A stretch of 64,000 nucleotides of DNA from Chondrosia reniformis (Eukaryota > Porifera > Demospongiae > Chondrillida > Chondrillidae), in the NCBI GenBank assembly GCA_947172415.1, contig OX359193.1:2784501-2848500 (forward strand), read 5' to 3'. Under the pieces are notes generated by a model. That model worked only from the letters and a program-made list of their open reading frames with translations, made no database searches and had not been told where the DNA came from. The position numbers and the translations under genes are program-made. Positions 21,060 to 33,044 of the stretch are shown in pieces. The first letter of the stretch is position 1. Each line of letters starts with the position of its first letter.

Positions 21060-23430
21060 GGAGGAAATGCAAAAAACACCTGAAAAACAACCGAAGTAGC
21101 CAGGAAAAGACAGAGTATTCTTTCCAATGAATTGCAAAAGTATGAAAAGAAATTGGAGATATTTTGAGGAAGGAAAAGAACAAGACTCAAATGAAGAGAT
21201 ACGTTTGGAGGAATGTACTATTATGGAGTCAAAAAAGGATAAATATACACTGCTAGTAAGGGACAATCAGAGAGAAATCAACTTGGTCTCTCTTCTGAAA
21301 TTAAACAGGGGAAAATGTATTCTGTTACCATACGTATATTATACTACCATCTACTTGCTTCTGGTATACCACCAGCGAAAGTATCTGGTTTATAAAGAAA
21401 GTGAAAAGACACTTATTTCCTGAAGTAGACATCACAAAAATAAATTGGCCCAAGCTACCACAGCTGATTATATGAAGAGATAAGAATTGACAAAAGTTAG
21501 CGATGTAGATAAGGCAGTGAAACTAAATGAAGCTAAGGCAATACATCCAAATACTGATGGAACAACTTAAGGGTAAAAGAAAATACTACCAGCATCAGTT
21601 AATGGAATGGTTCAGTCAGTAACAGAAGTACCAAATGGCTCGTCTGTTGAAATAGCAAGGAACATTTGAAAGATCTAGAACAACTCCAACAAGCTGTACT
21701 TTCTTTAGGGCATCAAGATGCAGAGGTAATTAATTGGTCAAAATTAGCATCTTCAACCTCTGATAGTGCTGCCAAACAAAAGAAGTTTACCAGTATAACA
21801 CAAACTATGAAAGATGAAGATGAAAAGCAATTTGGGAATACATCTAATAGTGTTGACAATTAGATTGTTAGTAACGTTTTCCAATGCATCTAGGTTTAAA
21901 CTTGCGTGCAGCCTTTCTACAGGGAAGTGAAAGTTGGCACAATCCAATAACTGCACTACTACAAGACAAAACTATGAAACAGAAACTATGGTACATGAAT
22001 TCTGCAAATTGTTTGGGACAAACGGAATCAAACAATCTGGAGTGGATCATTTCCAGACTAACTTAGTGTGAAAAGCAGATCCAGTAGCAAAGAGAAAAAC
22101 TAGATGACAGGTCAGGGTATACCCTTAGATAGGCAAGTTGGAAGTCGTTACTTATGTCTGAATCTAATGCAGGTAAGATCTTATATTTGAGTGATGCTGC
22201 ATTTGACTATCTGGAACATTTTATGAAAAACAAATTGGAAAATGATGTATATACAAAACTAGAAGATGCTTCTATAATGGCCAATTTAAAGGCAGATGGC
22301 CTGAGGTTTCTACAGGTATATGCAGACCTGACAACATTAGCTAAGTCAAGAGAACTTTACAACAGTGCTGTGAATATGAATATACACTATTTAGAACTAA
22401 ATGGATTTATAGAGTATATATATGGACGAAAAGCCATAAAAGCTTTGGATAAGAGTGTAAGATAATTTGAATCAGAAAAGAGGCTTTATGATGAAAACTT
22501 TAAACATCGTAATTGAGAAGAAATAAAGCTGTTTACTCAAGATTACCTTTAGAAGACGGTAGTTTGCATGAAATCCTGGAATCCACCAAGTGAGGTGACA
22601 AATATATTGCAACAAATACAACCTCCCTATGGTGTTTGTGAGTCTACATTAAGACTCAATGATTGGCTTCGAACTTCTCTTCCTGGAGTCAGTCAGTCAG
22701 CTCATGAAATGGAACTTAATAGAAATTAAGAAAACAAAGGTGTTCAATGGTTGGATTCAATGTAAAATGATAAACAAGGATCAACTATAACAATGGCTGT
22801 ATATACACATGCAAACGGAAAGAGGTAAGAGAACTAGAAAAAGAGCATACCTGTAATACTACAAGACAATTAGCCATGGCAAAAGCAATAGAATACCAAA
22901 TTGAAAAGGAAGAGAAAATAGAAAAAGGTAGAAGAGAATTATTTACGGTGTAGCCTGTTACAGGTATTTAGCAATTTGACACAAGACAATTGAGAATGAC
23001 ACACGCTTAAAGGAAGTAGAGAAAAGAGATAAAAAGATTGAACTAATCACAACCCAAGTGAAGCTCAGACAGGTGCTATTCAAACGGAAGATAAAATTTC
23101 ATTTTACAAAGGGTGGTAAACAAATTGCAATAACTAAGGTATATAGTACAAGACTTTAAGGAAATCATAAAGAATAATTGCATTAATAATAATGTATGAG
23201 CCACAAGAATTATATGAGTTGGTGGGTAAACATATTCAACATTGATTCTTTGAAAATTACAACAAAAAGGAAAGATGGTCTAATGGCTATATGTCAGCAT
23301 ATGATGAAGTTACTGGAAATTACAGTGTGAAATATGGAAATGAAGAAGGTCACTGCTATTTTCCTCTCATTTTTGAAGATTATTCTGTAGGAGATTTGAG
23401 GGTCTGTACAGAAATGTATTCCTGACCAAC
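21060..23430 (+). pseudogene. decayed DDE-like transposase gene with C-terminal Tudor-like domain
   Basis: Successive frames give one long decayed protein: ILSNELQKYEKKLEIF (21110), LLVRDNQREINLVSL (21260), NTDGTT (21555), SVEIARN and KDLEQLQQAVLSLGHQDAEV (21640-21730), ASSTSDSAAKQKKFTSITQT, MHLGLNLRAAFLQGSESWHN (21884), then YLSDAAFDYLEHFMKNKLEN to FIEYIYGRKAIKALDKSVR (22154-22465). TDGTT, STSDSAAKQKKF and HLGLNLRAAF resemble the spaced acidic motifs of some DDE transposases; that is inference. The end (23195-23405) reads YELVGKHIQH then RWSNGYMSAYDEVTGNYSV and YFPLIFEDYSVGDLRV, resembling Tudor/chromatin-reader-like folds seen at the C-termini of invertebrate mobile-element proteins. Confidence 0.55.
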
Positions 23431-24765
23431 ACCTCATGCAACTTAATAAACCTTGTGTAATGGGACAGAAACTCGAATTAAAAATCATGATCATATTTTA
23501 CTACACATACCAATTGCATACACATGATAGCGTAGCAGGTTGAAGTTGTAATTTGGGATTTTTCATTCTGTGAAAATTGCACGAAATAAAATGGCTCCTT
23601 CTTTATGGATTATGAATATATGTTAAAGGTTTAAATGGTTCCCCAGGTATTTAACTAGTTAGCTGAATTTATTTTTCTGTCAGTACAATATATGTGGATA
23701 AGTGGCTTATTTTTCAATTTGAATGATTTATATTCAATTTGCTATACAGATATCCTTATGATTTATATGGTTAAAAATAAGGAAACCTCTCCATTTTCCG
23801 GTTACACATAGCTTAGATATCTGTCAACTTGCAACAGTCTGAGGATCTGCTTGGCAGATTCCCTCCAAGTGTTAAAACAGAAAATGTGAGGTGCTAGTAT
23901 GATCACGGCGGCAATATTATGGTGCCGGATTTGATTAATATCGAATTTGCACTTCTTTTCAGCATATTTATTTAGACCATATGGTTAGCAAATAGCAGGC
24001 CCATATTATTTGTATTTAATTCTCTCTAGCATCTGTGATGAAGAACATTGTCGTGCCGTTGAGTGAAAAATAAATGTTCCCAGCTATATCTTGGTCAAAG
24101 ATGGTTCGATTTAAAAATAAATTGGGCCACTAAATTCTCTGAGTCAAGTTGCCTACATGATGTGAGTTTCAACTGAATCCAAATATGTTCACACTTTTCA
24201 TTGTGACCCCTACAAGTTAATACGAGTGAATGTAATGTGCGAGTTTCCTGATTCAGCACTTCCTGTGTAGAGCGTAAAGCAAACTGACCTTTTTCAAGAT
24301 GGTATCGCTTCTTCAGTTAATAATTTTCATATTTTAGGCCACAGGGAACAACAGACCGTTGCTCACCGTGCGAGCTATGTCTAGCTACATTCTCACGTTA
24401 CACAAACTGCGCTACCTAGCGAGTAATACCTCCTACGTAAAACGTTTTTTGATGGCTTTAAAGACACTTTTGTTTACGGCAAACGAAAGAGGAATTAAAA
24501 AGCTGTGTAAGTATATAAACCTTTCGACAAAATACCTTCGTAAACGTTCTTTATAATCCTTCGTAAAAGGAAGATTTTGGTGGCAATTTTTGTATATTTA
24601 GAACACGATTGACTTGTTTTATACCTCGATAGTCTTATAAACTTACCTCTTTCACCGTAGAAGACGTTTCTGTATATAGTATTTCCAATCGAAATTGAGG
24701 TAAATTTGAATAAATAAACTAACTGAATTACAATATACATGTATCATGCATGACTGTAGCCCAGA
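23431..24765. other. no gene seen
   Basis: AT-rich sequence without supported exons; its right part probably includes the 5' terminal region of the piggyBac that follows, but no TTAA-CCCTTT end could be pinned. Confidence 0.45.
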
Positions 24766-26680
24766 ATGTCAGTGAAGAGTAACAAAAAGCTAACTGTCAG
24801 TGGTATGGTTAGAGAACTGGATGTTGATGACAATGATTCTGACTGGGAGACATCTGATTTGAGCTGTGTGGACAGTGAGGATGATAAACCACTAGATCAC
24901 TTCATTGCTAAAAGTACTGAATTAGATGCACTTGAGGAAGCACAACAATGTGATTTCACTGCATGCCAATATATCCACAGGCTCTAACCAAGACACTTTG
25001 TTATGCCCTCAGTCCCCACAAGCAAACAATGACCACTAATGTCAATCAACATCTACAGCAATTCACTATTCTGCTAATCCTCAGTCTTGGCTGCTCACTG
25101 CAGATACTACCTCTAGTGCTTACGAAGATACCAGTGCAATCCCATCCACATCCCATAATGCTGCACCTTTGGCCCAAATTCCATTATCCAGCAACAGTCG
25201 CCAATTCACACAGTGAGTAGGTGCTGCTACAGGTCAACCTCTAAATTCAACACCTTTACATTACTTTAGTCTGATATTTGGAAAGCAGACTATTGCAAAT
25301 ATTGCCCAGCAGCCCAATCTATATGCCTCCCAAAAACCTCCCAGTGACAGTTACAAATGGTACAACACTAATGAAGAGGAACTTGGTCTATTCCTTGGTA
25401 TGTTAATTGCTATGGGAATACACCAATTGCCATCTTTAGAAGACTACTGGTCTACTGATTCTCTTTTAGGTGTACCAGGAATAACTGCTGGCATGTTGTA
25501 TAAGAGTTTCGAGCTATACGTAGCAGCCTCCACATAAACGACAACACCACTGCAGTAGGTAGGGACCAGCTTGGATTTGATCGTCTCCATAAAGTACGCC
25601 CATTACTTAAAATAGTTAACCAAAATTGCCTTCACACCTACAACCCTAGTCAGAATTGAGCATAGATGAAGCCATGGTGGCTTTCAAAGGGCAGAGTAGC
25701 CTGAGGCAGTACATTCCATTGAAGCCCACGAAATGGGGCTTCAAAGTGTGGACCCTATGTGACTCTACAAATGGCTACATTTCTAATTTTCAGGTGTACA
25801 CTGGTGCACAGGGTAGTTCCCCAGAATACGGTCTTGGTGGGCAAGTAGTAAAAACACTTGCTCAGCCCTCTTTAGACAAGAATTACAACCTCTTCTTTGA
25901 CAATTATTTTTCGAGTGTAGAATTATTATCTTTCTTGTCTTCTCACAACACCTAATGTGTCGCTACAACACAAACAAAAAGGAAGCAGTGGCCAAAAGAT
26001 TTAAATGTTAATGAATTGAAGGACACTTTGTCTCGAGGAAAAAGCCATTCTATAATTGTCCAGACATCAAATGGCACAGATGTACAGTGCCTATTATGGA
26101 TGGACAAGAAATGTGTTCCTTTTGTTAATACACTTACGGATCCATCCTCCTCAGCCACAGTAGTAAGAAAGAATAAGGATGGCACTAGAGTGGATGTAGA
26201 TTGCCCAATGGCAGTGAAGCTCTACAATAAATTCATGGGAGGTGTAGATTTGGCAGACCAGCGGTGTAAAACCTACACAACAAGTAGGAAGTCCATAAAA
26301 TGGTGGATGCCAATCTTTCATTATCTTGTTGATATATCATTAGTAAATGGCTACATTTTGTACAAAGACAACAACCCCAACCAAACCAAGAAGCTTACCC
26401 AAAAGGAATTCCATTTGGAGGTAGCCAAGGAGCTTCTATGACAGCATTGTTCACGTAAAAGGTTATCACTTCCTACTACCGATGCCTCTCCATCATCATG
26501 TTACTGTGAAAAGCACTTCCCAAGTAGAGGAGTTGCAGAACACCAATGCAAAATTTGCCGAAAGAATGGTCGCAGTAAATGTACGATTTTCTGTTGTAAA
26601 TCGTGTTCTTCTGACACTCATATACACCTCAGCTCAACAATTTGCTTTGAAGGGTTCCATACGTTAAAGAAAGAAGGTAA
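24766..26680 (+). pseudogene. piggyBac transposase relic 4 (best preserved)
   Basis: The N-terminus (24766) is acidic with DNDSDWETSDLS. It continues with SLIFGKQTIANIAQQPNLYA and SDSYKWYNTNEEEL near 25270-25380 and DYWSTDSLLGVPGITAGM near 25450. From 25656 comes the catalytic core: SIDEAMVAFKGQSSLRQYIP (first Asp), NLFFDNYFSSVELLSFL (second Asp, 25900), PMAVKLYNKFMGGVDLADQR (third Asp, 26240). The C-terminal Cys/His-rich zinc region spans 26440-26665 (CKICRKNGRSKCTIFCCKSC). All three catalytic Asp are present. Lesions: frameshifts before 25656 and a stop after LSSHNT at 25953. The 3' end is at 26998-27001. Confidence 0.9.
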
Positions 26681-26958
26681 CATTGAAGAAACGCTAAAAA
26701 CTAAATTGAACACTTTCGTACACTTTCCCGTATCCATTTTATTACTATCATAACTAATTATTTTAGTGCGCTTTCGTGTCAACGATTCCGCATTCCTTCG
26801 CATATCTTTATATTTCTATATTTCGTTTCTCTCTATAAGTTTTTTAATATATATTGTAACGGGCTGTAACTTTAATAATAAATTTTGAATGTTAGGTAGA
26901 CGATATATACGAATTTTTACCGAAAATCGGAAAGAAAATGGTGGACATGAAAGTCTCT

Positions 26959-27001
26959 CCTTAAGAGCCACTTTTCTGGCTTATCACCGTCAAAGGGTTA
27001 A
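26959..27001 (+). repeat. piggyBac 3' terminus: hairpin plus AAAGGGTTAA
   Basis: The sequence TTAAGAGCCACTTTTCTGGC then TTATCACCGTCAAAGGGTTAA forms a subterminal hairpin followed by the TTAA target. The same plan is seen at 17791-17819 and, reversed, at 7858-7900, which identifies it as the terminal signal of this piggyBac group. Confidence 0.8.
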
Positions 27002-27074
27002 TATGGACTGAAATCAAACGTATAATATATACTCTAAATAATAACAAATCCAGGATTAATTTATAGATTATTAG

Positions 27075-28020
27075 CAACTAACTGTTTAGAAATCTTAGAT
27101 AATTCTGAACGGGGGGTGTGAATATTTAACTGATATGCAGAACTCTCCCATCTGCCCAACATCTGAACAATGTTATCAGGAATACCCATTTTGGCAGCTG
27201 TTGTTGCAGCCCCAAGCCTAAAGCTATGTCCACAATAATCCTCTGGCTTAATACTGGGTGAATTTCCCGAAGTTTTGTCACAAATGATGCCTGATTACAA
27301 TGCTTATTCGTTTTAAAGCAGAAAAGAGGACCATGATGGTTACCACGAATATTAATGTAATCAATCAATGCAGCTACTGGACATAAATCGGTCTCTGTCC
27401 TGCCCAAATGAATTTTAACACCCTTCCTAAAGGTCAGTCTTTTATGATTTAATGCGAATATCCACTGATGTGGGTCGAGAACCATTATCCAAAGTAACCT
27501 CTGAAAAAGATAAATGTACTGTTGAATCATAGCACACGCCATCAGGGACTAAGAACTCATTGGACCATAGAAAACCAAAGAAACCAATGTTAGCCAATGC
27601 CATTGGGCATTGGCTAACATTGGTTTCTTTCTACATTCTATATTTTCATACATTCTATTATATATCTCTACAATTAGGATCTAATACTAAATGTCGTTTC
27701 AAGATCCTCATTATGTCAGGAGTAATAGGTAAATGAGGACGGGAAATCTCCCCCTGAGACCTATGGATACCTCTTAACAGTAACTGAATGCGCGGAGAAG
27801 AACTATTAAGTATGACACATGCAAATGCCTGACTGTAGACGGGTATAACTTAATAGTTTTGTAAGACAGGCCTTCCTTACCTAGGCTACCCATAAATAAC
27901 AAAAGTGTAGACTCTGATACTGGAGTAGCAATCAGGTTATATTTAGTGCAAAAAGCTAGGCGTTTTATGCCCAATTGGTAGCTCTTATTGGTGGATTCTG
28001 AAAGGCCTCTTTGCAAATAC
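27075..28020 (-). pseudogene. DIRS tyrosine recombinase
   Basis: The N-terminal helical domain (28016-27840) reads RGLSESTNKSYQLGIKRLAF and LLFMGSLGKEGLSYKTIKLY. The catalytic part (27542-27075) includes HKRLTFRKGVKIHLGRTETD, CPVAALIDYI, and in a shifted frame from about 27260 PEDYCGHSFRLGAATTAAKM with GIPDNIVQMLGRWESSAYQL. H-x-x-R, the GRW motif and the nucleophile Tyr are visible. Lesions are the frameshift at about 27260 and a 25-bp palindrome with flanking non-coding sequence at 27577-27630 that separates the two halves. Confidence 0.85.
27577..27630. repeat. perfect 25-bp hairpin
   Basis: 27577-27601 (AAAGAAACCAATGTTAGCCA...) and 27606-27630 are exact reverse complements with a 4-base loop. 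It sits between the two halves of the DIRS recombinase. Confidence 0.93.
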
Positions 28021-28099
28021 TCAAAAACAGAGTCCTACACCTCTTGGAGAGCCAATCTGAATCCTGCACCATCACCAGCTGCCACAGATCTGCTGAAAT

Positions 28100-30300
28100 T
28101 GTAGTTGGCAGTTTGTCTGCTGAGGGAACCTGTGTAAAAAATCCATAGATACACTATCAGCAGGACCATTCAAAATACCAGGTACATGCTCAATAGCAAG
28201 TGTAAACCTGAAAAAGGCTGTCAAAAATATCAGCTATATTAATAGCTGCATCATTCTACCAGAAGGCTCTTTTGCAGATCCCTTACTCACAACACAAACC
28301 ACAGCCATATTATCACATTTACAAAGTACATGTTGACCACTCCATGCACTACCCCATAAGGCAGCCGCCAAAACAATAGGAACCAGCTCCTTTACCATAA
28401 TATTGGCATCAGACCAAGCTTAATCCCAGCGGCCCTGAACCCATTAAGTAGACCAAACTGCCCCACAGCCCAAAGAGCCTGAAGCATCAGTCGTGAAAGA
28501 TTTAGTGGTTGGGATGGAATGAGCGAGGTGTAGGAAGAAACACCATTCCAGGTCTCACAAAAAAGCAGCCACCATGCAGGATCAGACCTAAACGACAAAT
28601 TCAAACGAATAAATGGTGCTTCCTTTTTGCAATGCATAGTAAATCAAACATCCTGTGTAAAAAACAAAGCCCTGGAGGGATTACTAAACAAGCAAAATTT
28701 AGCAAACACAAAAACTGCTCAAGTTCTCCCCTTGTACATGATTTTTTTGCAGACCATCTTACCAACTCAACCTTTAGTTTAGATAATTTGTCCATTGGGA
28801 GATGGGCAACTTGCTGGACCGAATCCAGTTCTATACCCAAAAAGGTCAACTTTGTTATTGGGCCTTCTAGTTTTTCAGCTGCCAATGGAATACCCAATTC
28901 TTCACAAGTCTGCAACAAGCTAGATAAATTATTTAAACAATCAACAGAGTCAGCCTTTCCCATGATCAGGAAATCATCCAAATAATACAGAATATGCCCA
29001 ACCCCACGGGAGCGTATAATCCATTCTAAGGCATCTGCATATGCATTAAAAAGGATTGGTGCTGAACATAACCCAAAAGGGATCTGTTTATCAAAATAAA
29101 CATGATCCTTACAAGCCATTGCCAGGAGATGCCTATCATCAGGATGAACGGGAATGTTACGAAAAGCACTGGCAATATCAACCTTTGCCATTAAAGCACC
29201 AGGACCTAATCTACACAGTATTTTTGATGCATCAGCCACAGAAGAATAAACCATGCTAGATAAGGAAGATCTAATCCCATCATTAGCACTTTGTCCCTTT
29301 GGGTAAGACAAATCAACAATAAGTCGCCATTTTCCCGGTGTAGATTTTGGTATCACTCCAAACCTATTATTACCCATACACCCAAAAAACAATCCTCTAA
29401 TAAAATGAACCGGACAAATTATTAGCATTCACCTCATTCGCAATGTATTTTTCAACCACTGCTAGACGTGTTAAAGCGGATGGACAATTTACTTTTTTTT
29501 AGATGATGAATAAAAAAGTGAATGATCAAAACCTATTCGTACGCCGTAGTGCAACCCATCAATCACATAGTGTACCTAAGTAGCATTTGGATGACCAGCT
29601 AAGGTAATCGCCCAATTATGCACCTTAACCATTTATGCGCGAGATAATTACATGGGCGTAATAATCACCTTTGGCAATATTTAATTGTCACGAGGACACC
29701 ATGAGACGGGAATTAAAATTCGTCACCTCAATAGGAATGTGACAACTCTTTATGACTGTAAAACTTGGATGCCGATTTTTAGAAAATATTTTGTTGCTCT
29801 ATTGGCTTCTAAGATGCTCTAATTTTCGAGATATAACCTCTTGTAGTGAAGAAGGTAAGCACAGCCATGTTTTCTAAGTTCCTTCGGGTAAGAAGCTGAC
29901 TATCCACGGAATCAAATTCGGTCATGAAGAGCCAGGTTATCCTTTTGTAACAGTACTTCTTTATGTCATCTATTCAAAGCCCTAGAACATTGGAGAAGCG
30001 TTGTAACCTCAAACAAATTGTTTACTAAACCGTCAAGTGAAGCGTGGCAAGCAGAATAATAAGGCACACAAATAAACCATCATCTTTAGTCTTTGTATCG
30101 CCAACATTTCGGCTGCAGGAGTGTTATGTAGCTCTGTAAATCGCACTACAAAAGGCCCTTGGTATCTTTGATGCAAATATGCGGCACTCGCTATTGAAGA
30201 TACCCAATTATCTGACGCAAATATGCGTCACTCGTGCATAAAGGGTTAAAGGGGGTATCCACACTGTGAGCCATAAGTGGAATAAACGGTTAATCTACTG
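28100..30300 (-). pseudogene. DIRS reverse transcriptase and RNase H
   Basis: The RT start reads SVDTPFKVHNWAITLAGHPN across the insertion point, then HYVIDGLHYGVRIGFDHS (29550). The main open frame (29428-28601) has NRFGVIPKSTPGKWRLIVDL, LMAKVDIASAFRNIPVHPDD (motif A), QIPFGLCSAPILFNAYADAL and HILYYLDDFLIMGKADS (motif C, YLDD intact). RNase H follows with SRLMLQALWAVG in one frame and TTDASGSLGCGAVWS in the next, then KELVPIVLAAALWGSAWSG and HVLCKCDNMAVVCVVSKGSA (28400-28260). Lesions: the 617-bp insertion, a stop at about 29577, frameshifts near 29430 and 28600. The catalytic residues look intact. Confidence 0.9.
29629..30245. mobile_element. 617-bp TTAA element (piggyBac-type MITE) inserted in DIRS RT
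   Basis: TTAA at 29625-29628 and 30246-30249 flank ends CCATTTATGCGCGAG and CTCGTGCATAAAGGG, imperfect inverted repeats matching the AAAGGGTTAA end of the piggyBac copies. A subterminal hairpin, GACGCA..TGCGTC, lies near 30218-30233, as in the other piggyBac ends. Removing the element with one TTAA joins DIRS RT codons in frame. No transposase is encoded, so it depended on a piggyBac transposase in trans. Confidence 0.92.
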
Positions 30301-30784
30301 AACAACCCTTACCAACCTCCTGGAACTGGATAAATCTACTTGCTAGTATATCTGCTGCTAAATGACCTCTGGAAAAGTCGTCTATAAATCGATAAAAACA
30401 AAAGTAATCATAAAAACCTTTAGATTTTGTTTAGTAACAATTAAAATTATCCATTACTCTACCAAAATACAGGCATAGCAGCATGTATATTAGGTAACAG
30501 CAGATATTCAACATAGCAAAGAACAAATTGAAAGCCCAATATAATAGTTCAATAGTAAATAACAGAACAACAACACAACAAAACTTGATGTTGCATAAGA
30601 TACAAAGAGTTATAATTTAGATAAACAGAAAAACTCATAACAACAATGTAAGAGCCATAAATACACAAATCACACCATATTATAATATGTTCAGTATATG
30701 CGCAACTTGCAAATACACCCTAATAACCATAATAGTATATATGTATAAGATACACCGTCTCCATCGAGTGAGATACAGTAATAA

Positions 30785-31560
30785 TTAACTAGAGTCATTC
30801 TTTACAGAACCCGTGACCTCCTTATTTCCCGGAGCATCACCAGTGCGGTGAGTAAAATAGGGTCGAAAAACACCCTTCTTATTGCACTTAACAGCCTGGT
30901 GATCCCGACTATATACACTTGCAGCAGACATGGTCAAACGGCAAGTTGTGTTGGAACAGAACTTGCCGCTATTCCACTTGTCACAACTTCTGCCCATCTA
31001 TACGAATTTTCAGCTGGCAAGCCCATTGCAGACAATCCTGGTCCAATGTGGATCACTTTCCCTCACCCCCTGAGGCCACAGCAGTCGATCTGAATTGCTT
31101 ATCGTATTCAAGCCATTGATAATACGAACCTGAATCGCGAACCAAACGGATAATCACCCCCAGGTATAGGAATAGTTCCAAACCTTTAGAGGGATCAGCG
31201 GCAACAACTGAAGCAGCAAACAACGCATATGACAAAAGCCAATCAGAAAATTTCTCTAAAGGAATAGCCTTATTTCATTTATCTTTCTCATCCTTGAACT
31301 GGTTCATGATGTTTTTGGGGAGCAAATCCTGAAAATTCACGGAGTCCCCATTACGGATCTTCTCTACCAATTGTCCGGAGATAGCCGGTAAGCCCCCACC
31401 AGGAACAAAACCAGGTTTCTTCACCTTAGCCTTTTTCTCCTCAGACTCATTTGCAATTTCCACTGGCAAATCCTTAGCAGGGTACTAGTTCCCTCCACAA
31501 ATCCCCCTTCAATTTCTGGGGACACACCTGATAAGGTCCCAGACTCTATAGTGATGACAA
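30785..31560 (-). pseudogene. DIRS gag-like protein
   Basis: Segments: SGVSPEIEGGFVEGTSTLL (31545-31490), KKPGFVPGGGLPAISGQLVE with NFQDLLPKNIMNQFKDE (31420-31280), LELFLYLGVIIRLVRDSGSY with YQWLEYDKQFR (31190-31090), and a Cys/His segment WNSGKFCSNTTCRLT then HQAVKCNKKGVF (30975-30870). The small zinc-knuckle-like end is typical of DIRS gag proteins, which bind element RNA. Three frame changes separate the parts. Confidence 0.72.
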
Positions 31561-32079
31561 AAATAAATAAATAAATAATGAGGACAACCAACCAATTGCA
31601 AAAGACTGTAAAAACCTGACATTTGTAAACACTCAGATAAAATACCTCCATACAAAGTCATGAACCTCTAAAAGCTTCCTACCGAAGAAAAATCACTATA
31701 ATTGTAGGACAAAAGACAGATAATTTACGTACACGATTATCTGGTATATCCATTCACATACGACTATAAACATTGCAAATGATAGATATAATCAGATGGA
31801 AATAATTTCAAATTTAAAATCCTATCGACTAGGATAATTATCCTTTTATTCTTAAGGGATGATATTCACTGAACAGAACAACCCTGTCATGCTAAGGTAT
31901 CTAGTAAAACGAAAAACCACCATACGTAACAATAGTCCTCAGTAAGTATCAAAGCTATCCATTCAAATGGAAAAAAGTATTGCAAAAACCTTCGAAATCC
32001 CAAAAGTAGCCCAAATCAAATTCGATGATATAAAAATAATCAATTAATACCAATATCCCTGCAACAGGAAAAAATAAAC
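31561..32079. other. no gene seen
   Basis: AT-rich flank of the DIRS element with no supported exon. Confidence 0.5.
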
Positions 32080-32084
32080 CTCCA

Positions 32085-32943
32085 CAGGGCCGTAGCCAGC
32101 TCTTTTTAAGTGGGGAGGCCAATGAGGCTTCTGGTCCTATATCTCATACAATTATCCCTGTGAGTTAATCTGGTAATTGGAGTCACTTCATTCTCCAGCT
32201 ATATGACCTTCAAACTGCTTAGCTATGTGACACTGTAGCTATCACTCACTTGCCTACATGCCTTAAAGTGCCTAGCTCAAAAAGACCTGTATACATACAA
32301 TATATATAGCTGCTACATCCGAGTCAGATAGTTAAACAGAGCCTGAACAGAGTTATTACATAAATACAAGCTACAAACAACAAAAACGTGTGCACATGCA
32401 CCTGCATGCATGTTGTAAATTTGTATAATTCCTGTATTTTACTGTATAAACAAAAACATATTACTTAAAGTTAATTACCAAATGTCCCTAATCTGCCCTT
32501 TCTGCCCATAAGAAATTCTCTGCCAGTCTGAAGCATCATAGGACCAATTCGCTGGGCCATAGTGATGACTAGCTATGCATGCGGCAAAGAAGAATCTGAA
32601 CGATGCTAGCAGCTCGCCCTAAAGTTCAAAACGTCTGTGTATGAACGTGGAAACGTCCGAGAAGGGGTGGTGACATGTTTTTACAGTCGCAAAATGAGTA
32701 TGGGACCCAGTTCGGGCATTTGGGCAAATGTAAGTCTGGTTACGAAACACGAACGCGTCAATGACATCATTAAGAAATGGAGGTCGGTAAAGTCTGACTA
32801 CATACAGCGTTGATTGCACCAAAATGCTCGAGCGGTTCAAACCTTAAAGGTATAAACAGTTAGGTATTGATGCAAAATTTTGTTATGACCAAAAACGTGG
32901 GGCGGCTATGGCCGCCCCGGCTGCCCCTATGCCGCCGGCCCTG
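32085..32943. mobile_element. 859-bp non-autonomous DNA transposon, CAGGGCCG ends
   Basis: The left end is CAGGGCCGTAGCCAG, the right end CGGCGGCATAGGGGC reversed; the outermost 8 bases (CAGGGCCG) are exact inverted repeats. The 5-bp sequence CTCCA is found immediately outside both ends (32080-32084, 32944-32948), a probable target duplication. A GC-rich palindrome, GGGGCGGCTATGGCCGCCCC, lies at 32899-32918. No transposase is encoded. The superfamily is not settled: hAT ends look similar but duplicate 8 bp. Confidence 0.75.
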
Positions 32944-33044
32944 CTCCAGTTAACATATGAGCATCAAAGTCAAAAGCCTTCACCAAAACCTAACAAAGCA
33001 TGGGGTAAAATCTGCACTATAAAGGCCAACTGTACAAGTGTGCT

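Larger units (their letters stand above)
27075..31560 (-). mobile_element. DIRS-type tyrosine-recombinase retroelement
   Basis: Minus-strand order: gag (31550-30785), reverse transcriptase (30300-28640, interrupted by an inserted element at 29629-30245), RNase H (28640-28100) and tyrosine recombinase (28020-27075). The combination of RT/RNase H with a tyrosine recombinase instead of an integrase defines DIRS-like elements, which integrate through a circular intermediate. Terminal and internal complementary repeats were not identified. Frameshifts and stops occur in all genes. Confidence 0.9.

Noticed and set aside
27577..27630. Palindrome as a bacterial-type terminator or attachment site
   Set aside because: There is no prokaryotic context; it lies in a eukaryotic retroelement.
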